From Falciphora oryzae (taxonomy: Eukaryota > Ascomycota > Sordariomycetes > Magnaporthales > Magnaporthaceae), in NCBI GenBank assembly GCA_000733355.1, contig JNVV01000104.1, forward strand, positions 1 through 47,424: 47,424 nucleotides of DNA, in the 5' to 3' direction. The notes beneath the pieces are model-generated. The model saw only the letters and a list, made by a program, of their open reading frames with translations, was not told the origin of the DNA and made no database searches. Below, piece by piece: positions 31,019-40,560 of this stretch (within the stretch, counting starts at the first letter, position 1; every line of letters starts with the position of its first letter). Made by a program: the position numbers and the translations under genes.

Positions 31019-33029
31019 ATGCCTGAGCCTGTCGTGGTCACGAAGCTCGCTTTTGCGGGGTTCTCGGTCTTTTCCTCGCTCGTGAAAGGCATTTTCGAGG
31101 GCTATGGTGCCTACAAGATCTCGAAGGCCTTCGGGGAGGACTGGGGTAAGGCTCAGCGCAGGCTGCAAGTTCAGGAAGCACTGCTGAAGACGCTTTCCAG
31201 ACAGTCTGATTCGTGGTTCAGAAACGACTTCACCAACGAGCAGGACGAAGTCACTAGCGCCTTGAAGCTCCAGCTGGTCTCCATCCACACCCACTTCAAT
31301 GAATGCAACAAGTTAATGAAAAAGTACCACGATATGGGTAAGTGCCTTCCTCGATCTCGTCCTCGCCATAATTGAGACGTCTTCTGACCACACACCAGAA
31401 AGGAAACTTGAGGAAAAAGGCCAAACTGAAGGTGCTTCACCAAGACCCGACGGCTCACTCACGAGCACTCCGAGCAGCGACGAAAGAGTCGACAGCGCCT
31501 CTCCACCACGAAAAAACCTGGCCGAGGGACAAAAGGGGATCAAAGGATTTAACCCCTTCAGCAAACTCCGGTTGAAGATGAGGAAGAAGCCCGAGTCCGA
31601 TCGCACGTCAAGCACTCTAATAACTATCTCCAAATCTACCTCGGTGTCAAGTCAATCGACGGCTGTCAATCAACTATCCCGTGCTGATCAATTCAGCGAT
31701 GACCGAACCAGTGGCAGCGCTACCCCTGTGTTCCTCATCGAGGACATGGGCGCTGCCAGTGCGAAGGCTAGGCAGATGCAACACTCCTTGGGGCCTATTG
31801 GCAAGGTCAAATGGACGGTGAGCGACAGGGAAAAGCTGCTCGCGGAGATTGCAAACATCGAACGATGTAACACGCAGCTGGAGAGCCTGCTGCGGCTGCA
31901 TCCCGCGCATGACACCACTGCTCTGCTAGGCCCTACCGATGCAGCAGGGCTCGGCCAACAGGTCTCCGATGCCAAGGAGATACGCCTGGGACTGAAGAGA
32001 CTCCACGGCGCTCTCCTCAGCTCGAACCAATCAGGAGCAGACATCGCCGGCGTGTGCTTCAGCCTCGGGGTGATCGAGGAGCCCGTAAAGCTTGCTGAGG
32101 ACCTTGCGGCCGAAGGTGCGGATATCTCGGACCGAAATCCCACTGGGGGCGGTCAGTCCTGGGTCTGGCCTTTACAAATGCATCCCTCGGGATTGTTGGC
32201 AAGCCAGTCGGCCCTGCTGTACGCAGAGACCAAGAGAGCCATACGGTCCGCCGACAACACCGGGAACGACACAGCTGCTCAGCCGATTGACTTCACTGCA
32301 GCCCTTGCAAGCCTCGATTCGACCCTGAAGCAGCAGGAGTACCAGGTACTCGGCCAAGTCAGGGGCGGCACCAAGGATACGCATGCCCTGATACGCCACA
32401 GCAGTGGCCCTTGGAAACAACTCAGCTCGCTGAAGGGGGTGCTCGAAGAGGAAGCTGCCAAGAACCAGATCACATTAGCGGAGGCCCTCCAAATGGCCCG
32501 CCTGGTGGTGATCGCCTACCTCCACGTGGGCGATGTGGCCGCAGTGACAGAGCAGCACCCTCGCCCAGAAAAGATCCTCTACTACGCCGACTCGACCGAG
32601 GACGCGACCGACATGTGGACCAACGCCGACGGCGACCGAGAGCCCCGCGTCCTCAGCCCCTACATCGCCGTCGGTCTCGGTTGCAGCAGGCAAAGTTCAC
32701 CCCGACGCCGACCCCCGCCCGGCACGACCTCGGGCCTCTCCAGGAGCGCGACCAACCCGGTCGTGGAGCTCGGCCTGGCCCTCTTCCAGATCGGGGCCTG
32801 CGTCGCACTCAACTACGGCACGGACGGGCAAGGCTTCCGGCGCGCGATGAAGGAGGCGCGCCTGGGCATGCACGTGCTCGAGGCGCGGTGCGGGCCCGGC
32901 TTCGCCGAGATGGTGGGGCTGTGTCTCGACCGGCACCCGGACGTGTTCACGCCCGTGCAGGACGCGGACTACGAGCTGATGGAGCGGCTGCGGACGTGGT
33001 TCCGGAGGAAGGAGGAGAGCGCTATTTAG
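31019..33029 (+). CDS. HeLo-domain protein with long C-terminal region, HeLo gene B
   Basis: Exons 31019-31337 and 31399-33029 are joined over a 61-nt intron (GTAAGT...CTGAC...CACCAG), keeping frame, for 649 aa. Residues 1-25 are hydrophobic (VVVTKLAFAGFSVFSSLVKG). Residues 30-100 match the HeLo layout: FGEDWGKAQRRLQVQEALL, then helices with W and charged residues. Next come a Ser/Arg/Lys-rich linker (about 110-190) and a C-terminal domain (about 220-649) with helical segments, SPYIAVGLG, VELGLALFQIG and FTPVQDADYELMERLRTWF. This C-terminal part resembles the degenerate kinase-like DUF7580-type region found after HeLo-like domains in ascomycetes (my recollection, moderate). The frame is intact and G+C rich, with no RIP. 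It is probably an active gene in the allorecognition or stress-death class. Function unproven. Confidence 0.8.
31338..31398 (+). other. intron of HeLo gene B
   Basis: 61 nt; donor GTAAGTG, branch-like TTCTGACC and acceptor CACCAG. Splicing in phase 1 gives K-Y-H-D-M|E-R-K-L-E and joins two long open frames that otherwise end. Confidence 0.88.
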
Positions 33030-34292
33030 TGCTGGTGATGGACGTGTCGCGCATGCTGGCGTCACCGCCGTCGGCGAGCAGGGAGCAGCCCAGACGCCAT
33101 CGAATGCAAGGATGGTACAGGTATGCTGTGGAATTGTGTGTGGTAACCTATGTAGAAATGACGAAAACAGTAGGTTCGAGATTGCACAAAAGAACTAAAG
33201 TGCGCGTGCGTGCAAAGTGCTCCCCGGCCGATGGCCCCCACGGTCCCGGCTATCTATCCAGAGCTCGCAGGGCCCGCCATCACCATATTCACCTCTAGGG
33301 CCACCCAGGGCACTCTCCCGCCCGAAGCCTGGGGCCAGTAAGACTGGCAAATGCGTTTTTGTTTCCCGATCAGCGAGAATCTCCGAGTCGAGGCTCACGC
33401 TGCGAGGACGGCAGGGTGCAGCCCCACAGGAGAAGCGCACGGGAGCCCGACTCAAGCACCAGACGTCGATGCGTCGGCCAACGACAGCCCTGTGACGAGA
33501 CACCATCATCCGCGCCGGGCTCTCGGTTAATTACCGCTCCCACAGCGGCCGCCTGCAGCGAGCTACAAAAGTCCGCGCGGCCGTGAGCGGGCATCATGCA
33601 CATTTCGGTTTGGCAGTCTCTGGTAGCTGCCGAGGACTCGACTGCAGCTACAAGGTTTTACAGCAAATGGCGTCGCCGGCGACACCCGTCGTCCTCCTCG
33701 TTTTCTCACTGGCCATCGCCTCGACAGACAAACCCCCAGCTCCACATTCTCCTCAGCCATGAAATTGGGGCGCACAGCGCTTGTTTCGCATGTGTCCCTA
33801 CCCTTTCGTCCGAACACCGTAAGAATAATTACCTTTTAATCTAGCATGGGGCCTTTTGGAACAATTCTACGCAAAGGGTGACAGGCGGGTGGATATAAGG
33901 CAAATATTCATGGCAAAGGGCTCTGGGGAAAACTTAAAAACAGCACGCTTCCTAAAATAAAACGGTGTTTTGACGGGCGCAAGGTGCCAAGGCAGAAGAC
34001 TGCTAAGTTGGGGACAAAACATCGGACAGGTCGCGTGGAGGCGGGTCGCAGTGGTCTGTGCGGTCAACCCCCAAAGAGGAAGGATTTTGACAGTCCGGGC
34101 AGCGGCCAGATGAGATGATGCATGGGGCGAAACTTGAAGATAAAAACCCGAGATTCCATCCCCATTGTTTGTCCAGCTCGACTCACCGCCATCCGCTCCT
34201 CAGGAACACCTCCTATCACCAGCTTTTTGTTTTGTTATCTCATTTCCTTTGTCTTTTCCTTTTGTTTAATTTCCTTCCGCAGCGCATCCATC
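33030..34292 (+). other. intergenic; no gene seen
   Basis: 1.26 kb. Arg/Pro-rich open frames on both strands at 32400-33850 are G+C-driven shadows. A GATAAAAAC stretch near 34138 and a CT-rich leader precede the next gene. Confidence 0.55.
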
Positions 34293-34784
34293 ATGCACTT
34301 CTCCGCCTTCGCCGCCCTCCTGGCCCTTGCCGCCACGCAGGCCGCCGCCGCGCCTATCATTGCGGCCCGCGACGGGCCGACCCAGCTCGAAGCCCGCCGC
34401 ATCATCGGGGACCCCTTCAGCAGTCACAAAACCGCCTGCCCGGCTTCGGGATGCAGGACTAAGACCACCCCCGGGGGTTTGAAAGTTAGGCAGCTCGAGA
34501 CTCGGGAGCCTAAATCGGCCACTTTCGGCAAGCCCACTAGTGGCAAGGGCGGCCGCGGCGGCGAGATGTCGCCCGAGGAACTTGCCCAATTTCGCGAAAA
34601 CATGAAGAAGATCGGCATCACCCCGAACGCCCGGCGGGACCTCGAGCACCTTGAGGCGCGCCGCGCCAAGAAGAACCCCTTCGACATACCCGCCACCGCC
34701 TGCCCGGCCTCGGGCTGCGAAATTAAGACGGCCAAGGATAAGGCGGACATGGAGCGGAAGCGCCTCGGGCTCATGCGGAACTAG
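34293..34784 (+). CDS. small secreted protein with two CPASGC repeats (163 aa)
   Basis: Start chosen at 34293 because it gives a classic signal peptide (MHFSAFAALLALAATQAAAA, cleavage near residue 20). The mature part has two copies of a unit: LEARR, four or five residues, PF, four residues, TACPASGC, two residues, KT, at residues 32-58 and 120-146. These hold the only four cysteines of the mature protein. Dibasic sites (R35R36, K105K106, R114R115, R123R124, K126K127, K156R157) border the units, as in Kex2-processed repeat proteins. The linker is Gly/Lys/Arg-rich and charged. No intron is evident. It could be a secreted effector, a peptide precursor (pheromone- or RiPP-like) or a small secreted structural protein. 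I recognise no known family. It is probably secreted through the ER; codon use is G+C-rich like the neighbouring host genes. Confidence 0.82.
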   Translation: MHFSAFAALLALAATQAAAAPIIAARDGPTQLEARRIIGDPFSSHKTACPASGCRTKTTPGGLKVRQLETREPKSATFGKPTSGKGGRGGEMSPEELAQFRENMKKIGITPNARRDLEHLEARRAKKNPFDIPATACPASGCEIKTAKDKADMERKRLGLMRN

Positions 34785-35645
34785 GTTGGGGCGCTTCACC
34801 GGGGCGCGCGCCATGTCGGTGCTGGGTGATCGGGCTATTCTTTTGGCGTTCATGGTAGTTCAGCGGCTGTGTTTTCTATTTTTTCCTTCTTCCCCTTCCA
34901 CTTTTTATCCAAATTCTTCCTTTCGCCCATGCACTAGAACTTCCTGCCCAGGTGACATGAAAGAGATGTTCCCCTTTTTTGTAAGCAAAATACCAGTCTC
35001 TATGGTGCATGGGGGGTGTTCGGCTGGTCGTTAATCCTGCCTTGCTGGCAGCATCGCTGTCGTCGCCGCTGCTGCTCACAGGGCACGCAGCAGCGCATCC
35101 GCTTCGGCTCTCCTGAACGTCGATTGGTGGGGCCAAGCGGCAAGCAGAGCCATCGAGTGCGGCCGTCCATAGCGTGTGTTGCATCGCAAGGCCCATGTGC
35201 CCCCCTCAACATCGCACGTTGCCTGCGGATCGCGGATGGATAAAGGGCCCTTTGGCGGAGACGAGAATCACCCGCCCATCCCCCGGCTGTCCTGATTCCT
35301 GCGTCCGATTGATGCTAACCGCGCCCATCTACGGGACCACCCCTGCCCCCTACCCCTGGGTCGTGCCTTTGCTTACCAGTTGGCAGGCAACATTGCAAAC
35401 AAGTCCCTTGCAGATGCGCCAGCCAACATGTCGCCCGTTCCTCCTCGGCTCGGCTTCCGTTGCGGCGCGGGCGGGCCATTGAAGTCCGCTTGGTCGCTGC
35501 TAGGCCTTAGCGCCGACCTCCGGGCCCCGGGCTGCTACATATTGAGGCCGTCCATCCAACGCCCACGCTCGTTCGCTTCTCCCGTGCCAACCCTCCACAC
35601 CCCATCCTATACGCTTTTCCGCACCCGCAGACACTGCCCGCAGCC
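34785..35645 (+). other. intergenic; promoter region of the GST-like gene
   Basis: 860 bp with no supported gene. The last 150 bp before the ATG at 35646 are C-rich with CCTCCACACCCCATC leader-like sequence. Overlapping open frames into the next gene are shadows. Confidence 0.5.
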
Positions 35646-36580
35646 ATGGCGCCCTCCATCACCCTCTACCACGGCTTCCCCGCGTCAAACGCCCACCCGT
35701 GGTCCCCCTTCGCCGCCAAGCTCGCGGCGCGCTACCGCTTCGCGCAAGTCCCCTACGACCTCGGCGTCAGCTCGCCGCGCGAGGCTCCCCGCGGCAGAAT
35801 CCCTTACGTTTCCATTCCCGGCCCCGAGGACCGCTCCCCCAGCGATCTCCTGGGCGACAGCACCCTCATCATCCGCCGCCTGGTGCGCGACGGCGTGCTG
35901 CCCGGCATCTTCGACGGTGGCACGACGACCCCCGTGCAGCGCGCGCGCGACCCGGCCCTACGCGCGCTGCTCGAGGACAAGCTGTACTTTTACCAGGTCC
36001 GCGAGCGCTGGGTCAACAACCACCACGCCATGCGCGGCGGCGTCCTGGGCGCCCTGCCCTACCCGCTCCAGGTCGTGGTCGGCGCGCTGGCGTGCCGCGG
36101 CGTGGCCAGGACGCTGCTCGGGCGGGGGACCGGCCGGTTGGCGGATGGCGAGAAGGCTGCGCTGCAGCGAAAGATCTGGGCCGCCGTCTGTGACCTGCCG
36201 GCCGAGGCGCGCGCCGAGGGCCAGAGAAGCAAGTCTGCTGCCGAGGACGGGCCGTTTTGGGTGCTTCGTGGAAGCGATCCTGCCGAGGTTGACGCCATTT
36301 TGTTTGGGTTTATCGCTTTGTCGCTAATATGCGCTGCGTATGTTTAGAAACACCCTTTTTGATCCTTTGCTAGAGTCCTTATGCTTACCCTGCCTCACTT
36401 CTGTTTAGAGCGCCCGATTCGCAAAAGATTATTAAGGGATTCCCCGTCCTGGTCGAGTATGCTTTTCGCATCCATGATCGATACTTCCCCGACTACGTGA
36501 AGTGGGAGGAGGGGTGGGATCGTGACGATTCGAGGCAGTGGCGAACAGGCCATTTGTTTTTTTTTTTTTCCATGCCATAG
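35646..36580 (+). CDS. GST/metaxin-like (failed-axon-connections type) protein
   Basis: Exons 35646-36337 and 36409-36580 are joined over a 71-nt intron (GTATGT...GCTTAC...TTTAG), giving 287 aa. Residues 1-80 form a thioredoxin-like N-domain: ITLYHGFP, W-SPFAAKL (the position of the redox residue), RIPYVSIPG with a probable cis-Pro, and DSTLIIRRL. The C-domain is helical: LEDKLYFYQVRERW, then DPAEVDAILFGFIALSL, IIKGFPVLVEYAFRIHDRYFPDY and W-rich residues. This matches glutathione-S-transferase-like proteins of the FAXC/metaxin group. The unspliced frame ends in YV-stop just after the donor, and the exon 2 match (FPVLVEYAFRIHDRYF) supports splicing. The protein ends in FFFFSMP encoded by a 13-T run, so the last residues depend on that run. 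Host gene, intact. Substrate unknown. Confidence 0.85.
36338..36408 (+). other. intron of the GST-like gene
   Basis: 71 nt with donor GTATGT, branch-like TGCTTACC and acceptor TGTTTAG. Splicing in phase 2 continues the C-terminal GST helix (ICAA|APDSQKIIKGFP). Confidence 0.88.
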
Positions 36581-36697
36581 CCCAACCACAGTCGGGATTG
36601 TCGCCAACATTAAAGAGAAAACTCCTATTTCTTGAAGAAAAGTGACTCGAAAGGTCCACCGACCAGTCCCATTCCTATCCATCGTGGACGGCAGGGC

Positions 36698-37645
36698 CTA
36701 CATGCGTGGCGTACTTATTGGCCAGGGATATTGCCGCGCTGTCCATGTTCTGTATCCTCTAACAAATGAGATATCCTCCGCGCTTGATGAATGCCCGAGC
36801 TGGCTGTCATCGGCCGCGTAGTCGAGCCCAAAGGTCCACTTCAGATACGTCCGGCACTCGCCGTACTCGCTGGATCCTGGCTCGCAGAAGGTTCCTGCGT
36901 ATAGCATGACCATCAGGATGCACAGCTCGCAGGCCAGACCACGGAAATCGGAGTACACGGTGTCTCCTTTGACTGTTCATTGTTCCATTGCAAATATTAA
37001 TCTGGAACTCTCCACGTTCGTCGCCCAATGGAAAGGATTTGCCGACCTCTCGTAACCTCGCTATGCTTGTCGTTCATCCTGGCCCATTCTATCCCTGAAA
37101 TAAAGCAGAAAGCATACGAGGCGGCAAATGGCAAGAACCACATTGCGCCCAGGCCGACGAGCCCGAACCCGACAGCCCAGCAGTACTGGATCTAAAGCGG
37201 GGAGCTTAAATTGCGCGATAGTAGCTCCAAAGCCTCAGCGACTGCCGTGCTGTTCGCCATAACGGCAGCAAAACTGTTGGTCACCTGCTCCAGGTCTCTG
37301 AGGGCAGGATTCCCGCGGTCTAGGGAGATGAGGTGCGGTCAGTAACATGACGGGATTATCTTTTCGCCCCAAGGCTTTAGGCGTACCGATGCGCTCGACA
37401 GCACGCTTGAGCTGACGACGGAGCGCCGACTCGGGGTTCGCGCCGGTCCAGTTCCGGATCCTGCCGATCGTCCACTTGTTACTGCTCGGGCCCGGGGAGC
37501 GTCCGGGCGTACGTGGCCTCGGGGGCCGTCGACTGGGACAGGCCCGAGCCGAGGAGGACGGCGGGCGGGGCGAGGGTCTTTCAAGGTTTGTTAGTAAAAG
37601 AACGGCCGAGATGTGGTAGGTTCTGTGTGTTACCTTGAACTGCAT
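36698..37645 (-). pseudogene. decayed multi-exon gene for a secreted or membrane protein
   Basis: Minus strand, read from 37645: MQFK, a probable intron (37633-37578; GTAACA...ACTAAC...AAG), then TLAPPAVLLGSGLS, a signal-peptide-like start. After a one-base frame change comes NKWTIGRIRNWTGANP...RAVERI, a second probable intron (GTACGC...CTGAC...CTAG), then RGNPALRDLEQVTNSFAAVMANSTAVAEAL, a TAG, and a transmembrane-like segment (YCWAVGFGLVGLGAMWFLPFA). A further part at 36960-36700 has VYSDFRGLACELCILMVMLYAGTFCEP and a cysteine-rich loop. Four membrane or signal segments suggest a MARVEL-like or similar integral protein, but no family is firmly recognised. A frameshift and a stop indicate a pseudogene. 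The splice pattern near 36965-37050 is unresolved. Confidence 0.55.
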
Positions 37646-37689
37646 TATGCTTGTTTGCGTGCTTATGTGTGTTTAATTGGTTATGTTCA

Positions 37690-37860
37690 GGTTAGGGACT
37701 GCCAAAACCCATAGGACCCATAAAGGACCCAAACCCATTGGACCCAAACCCAAAACGGGTACCTATTGGGTACCCGCTATAGGTTTTGGGTTTTAGGTTT
37801 AGGTTTTTTATAGGTTTGGGTTTTGGGTTTTAGGTTTTCCACGGGTCCAAAAAATGTGCA
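37690..37860 (+). repeat. AAACCC/GGGTTT-rich inverted sequence, possible hAT-type terminus
   Basis: Starts near TTAGGGACTGCCAAAACCC. Repeated GGACCCAAACCC and CCCAAAACGGGTACC blocks are followed by GGTTTTGGGTTTTAGG blocks on the other side of GGGTACCTATTGGGTACCC, so the sequence can fold back. Subterminal CAAAACCC-type repeats resemble ends of fungal hAT transposons, but no transposase is visible. Function uncertain. Confidence 0.4.
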
Positions 37861-38660
37861 ACGGTAAAGCTTTCGCATTTTTTAGGAATTTAAAATGTTA
37901 TATTTGAAACATTTTTAAGCATAAATATAAGTTATTAGGTTGGAAAAAGGTAAAAAACTATTTTAAAAGCAGCAAAAAGGACAAATTGCGAAATATAAAA
38001 GCTTTTTTTTTAATTTTAACTGGTTTTTAGGCTAAAATTACAAAAGAAAGAACGTTATTATAACCTTTATTATAACCTTTTAAAAAGGTAAATAGGTATA
38101 AAACTAATAACGTAATTTTTAAAAACTGTAACTTTATAAATAACCGTAAAAAAAAAAAAAAAAAGGAAAATTAAGGGATAGGGTTCGAGCGGGCGTTACT
38201 AAACGGTCGGATCCTAAGCAGTTATATATGCGGCCGCCGTAAAATTAGCGGGCTCCGGGGCGTTATTAATTAGCGCGATGGCTTTTTTAATAAAATTCGG
38301 GGCCAACGGCGCGGGAAATATGGAGTAAAAATTAAATTCCGCGTTTTGGTTAGCCTTAAGCTTTGCAACTTTTTCGTTATCAAATTCCGGCTACTTGCGC
38401 TTTAAAAGCTTCTAATAATCGTTTTTTAAAAACGATAAAGGAAAGTTATCGTCGGAAAACTTTTCGGGTCCAATCGAAAAATTTTTAGCGGCTCGAAATT
38501 TAGCGGCGAAATTTAAACGATAAATAACAATAGCGGTACCGGAATTAGCGTTAGTTCCATTTAAAACAATAGCTTTAATATATAAATTTATTTACCCTTT
38601 TCGACTTTTATAAGCCATAGGGAGTATCTGCTAATCTAGGTAATATTGTGATAAAAACCG
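37861..38660 (-). pseudogene. AT-rich RIPed relic with an unidentified coding remnant (minus, about 38620-38170)
   Basis: The first 300 bp are AT-rich and structureless, with a run of 17 A at 38148-38164. On the minus strand from about 38600 a protein-like frame with few stops can be read: AIVLNGTN, YRLNFAAKFRAAKNFSIGPEKFSDDNFP, NEKVAKLKANQNAEFNFYSIFPAPLAPNFIKKAIALINNAPEPANF, then several stops. The composition is that of a decayed retroelement or host protein, and I do not recognise it. The plus-strand gypsy-1 copy sits at its edge. Confidence 0.45.
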
Positions 38661-38676
38661 TACCTCCGGTGTTATA

Positions 38677-39203
38677 TATAACACCCCACACAGGAGCATG
38701 GCCAGCAGCCGCAAGGGACGCCACCGGTAACCACAAAGGAGGCCTCCGGGTGGTAGCCGGAAGGGCGTAAGTCCTAACGGATGTGCGGATCAGGAAAGTT
38801 TAATTTTGCGACACGCGCGCCGATCAACCCCCGCAAATCAGCCCGGCCCAGAACCCTAAAAGGGACGAAACACATCCGGCTCCGACGGACGCCGCAGAGG
38901 AGGCAATTTGCCGATAACAACCGAAAGGCAGGCCCCAACGGACGCCACGGAAAAGGAAGCGCGCCAACGACAGCCGAAGGACGGACGGAGGGCTAAAGCA
39001 TGAAAAAGGCCCGAAAAACCCCCTATAAAAGAGGTCCGGAAAGTAAGCTATCGTTTTTGTTTTTACCTATACCATAAACTTATTAAGCCCTGCACGAATA
39101 CGATTGTTAAATTGCTAAACCTTTAAAACCTCCCTACGAAAACCCCCTTTTTCCAGGCCTAACACTACTATAACTGGCTATAATAAAGCGGAAGCTTGTT
39201 ATA
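38677..39203 (+). repeat. gypsy-1 second copy, 5' LTR
   Basis: Starts TATAACACCCC and ends CTTGTTATA. Compared with the TGTAAC...GTTACA ends at 13578-14072, both terminal dinucleotides show RIP-type transitions. The section AAAAAGGCCCGAAAAACCCC to AGCTATCG aligns with the other copy. An alternative left edge is TG at 38670. The flank at 38672-38676 is TTATA. Confidence 0.72.
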
Positions 39204-39261
39204 ATTCGATAGCTTCCTTTGCTTAAACCTTTAACATTTACCAGTTACTATATCAGACTTT

Positions 39262-40560
39262 AACGATTTCGTTAACATTAACGACCCAAATTAGGACGAG
39301 GATTTAGGAACGGGGACATCCACCCTTCCCTTTGGACGCGAGCAACCTACCCCCAACAACTTTCATAAATACCCTAACTTTAGCATCTATAACGTTATAT
39401 CCTACATTCGTTCGCAGCTCGTTTATTACGTAACGCGAAATTGCATTCCTATCAAAATCCTGCCACAATTCCAAAAAGCATTTATGGAACGGAAGGCAAT
39501 TCGCAAAACCTTTAGCCTCCCAAACGATTCGGACGATCTAAATCGCCTTAACTATAAGCCCCAAATTCCGGCTCGTTCCTAAAATTTAACCCCAAAACAA
39601 TACGGCTAAAAAGTTAACCGCTTGTTAAAAAAACCCGGTAACTAATTAATACCCCGGGCACCGTCGCACTACACCCTAATAAAGGACGACGACGAAAAAA
39701 ACGACATTTTTCCTTCGTACGATAAAAACAAAAGCAGTTACAAAATCTTATAGAAAATGCCCGAATTAAAGCTTCTAAATTTAATGTAGGACTTCGACCA
39801 TTAAAAAAGCAAATTTAACCTTACGTTCGAAACCAATTTTAACGGCTTTACTACGGCTAAATCGCGCATTGCAACCGCTATCGGAACCTTCGATAGCGAC
39901 CTTAATTCCGCCTATAACGGTTCGCGCAAAGCCAGCCCGGTATTGGGCCTATATTGGCGCAAATTCATACGATAGCTCCGCAACACCATATTACGAAAAG
40001 ATTTTTCATTTTTAAGGGCTACTAACAACTTATAGCAATTTATGCAAAAAAATAACGAAAACCCTAGTATTTTCGCAATACGGTACCGACGTATATGCGG
40101 CGAAATAGGACAAACAATAAATATTAACGGTTACGTTATCCGTTTAATTCCCGCTTTAAAAATCTAAATTACCCGCGGAATATATTATAAAACGGAAACT
40201 TTGGAAAACTTTATCGCTATAACGCAAATTTTTTAGGATACCCTAAATACGGGTGCTCGCGTTTCGTACGACGAGAAAATTTTTTTTATAAATCTTCCTA
40301 TAAAAAGGACCAAAAGGAATCGAATAAAAACGGGAAGTACAAATTTCGAAGCAAATAAAAAAGGCGTAACTAACGTAATGGTAATAGCAAAAGCAACGGA
40401 CGCTTGGCGTTTTTAAACGCTGAACGCTAACGACGCCGGGACGAAAGCGTATGCTTTAAATGCGGCAAACCCAACCATATAGCGAAAAATTGCAAAAACC
40501 CCTTTTCCGTTACCAAACTTTCGACCAAAAAAAGCGAATCCCCCTAAAAGGAAAAAGCTA
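39262..40560 (+). pseudogene. gypsy-1 second copy gag
   Basis: The N-terminal region reads SDFNDFVNINDP..., matching the split gag of the minus copy. A helical capsid-like part follows and a basic tail. The zinc knuckle CX2CX4HX4C is complete at about 40450-40491 (CFKCGKPNHIAKNC), with the His retained, unlike in the minus copy. Numerous TAA/TAG. Confidence 0.8.

Noticed and set aside
32411..33298. 295-aa Arg/Pro-rich open frame on the plus strand
   Set aside because: Overlaps HeLo gene B in another frame in G+C-rich DNA; composition is that of a frame shadow with no domain.
35380..36327. 315-aa Arg/Ser/Pro-rich open frame
   Set aside because: Shadow of the GST-like gene, low-complexity and without motifs.
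37690..37860. Telomere-like TTTAGG/TTAGGG repeats
   Set aside because: Units are irregular, occur in both orientations around a palindrome and are internal, so not a telomere or clear interstitial telomeric array.
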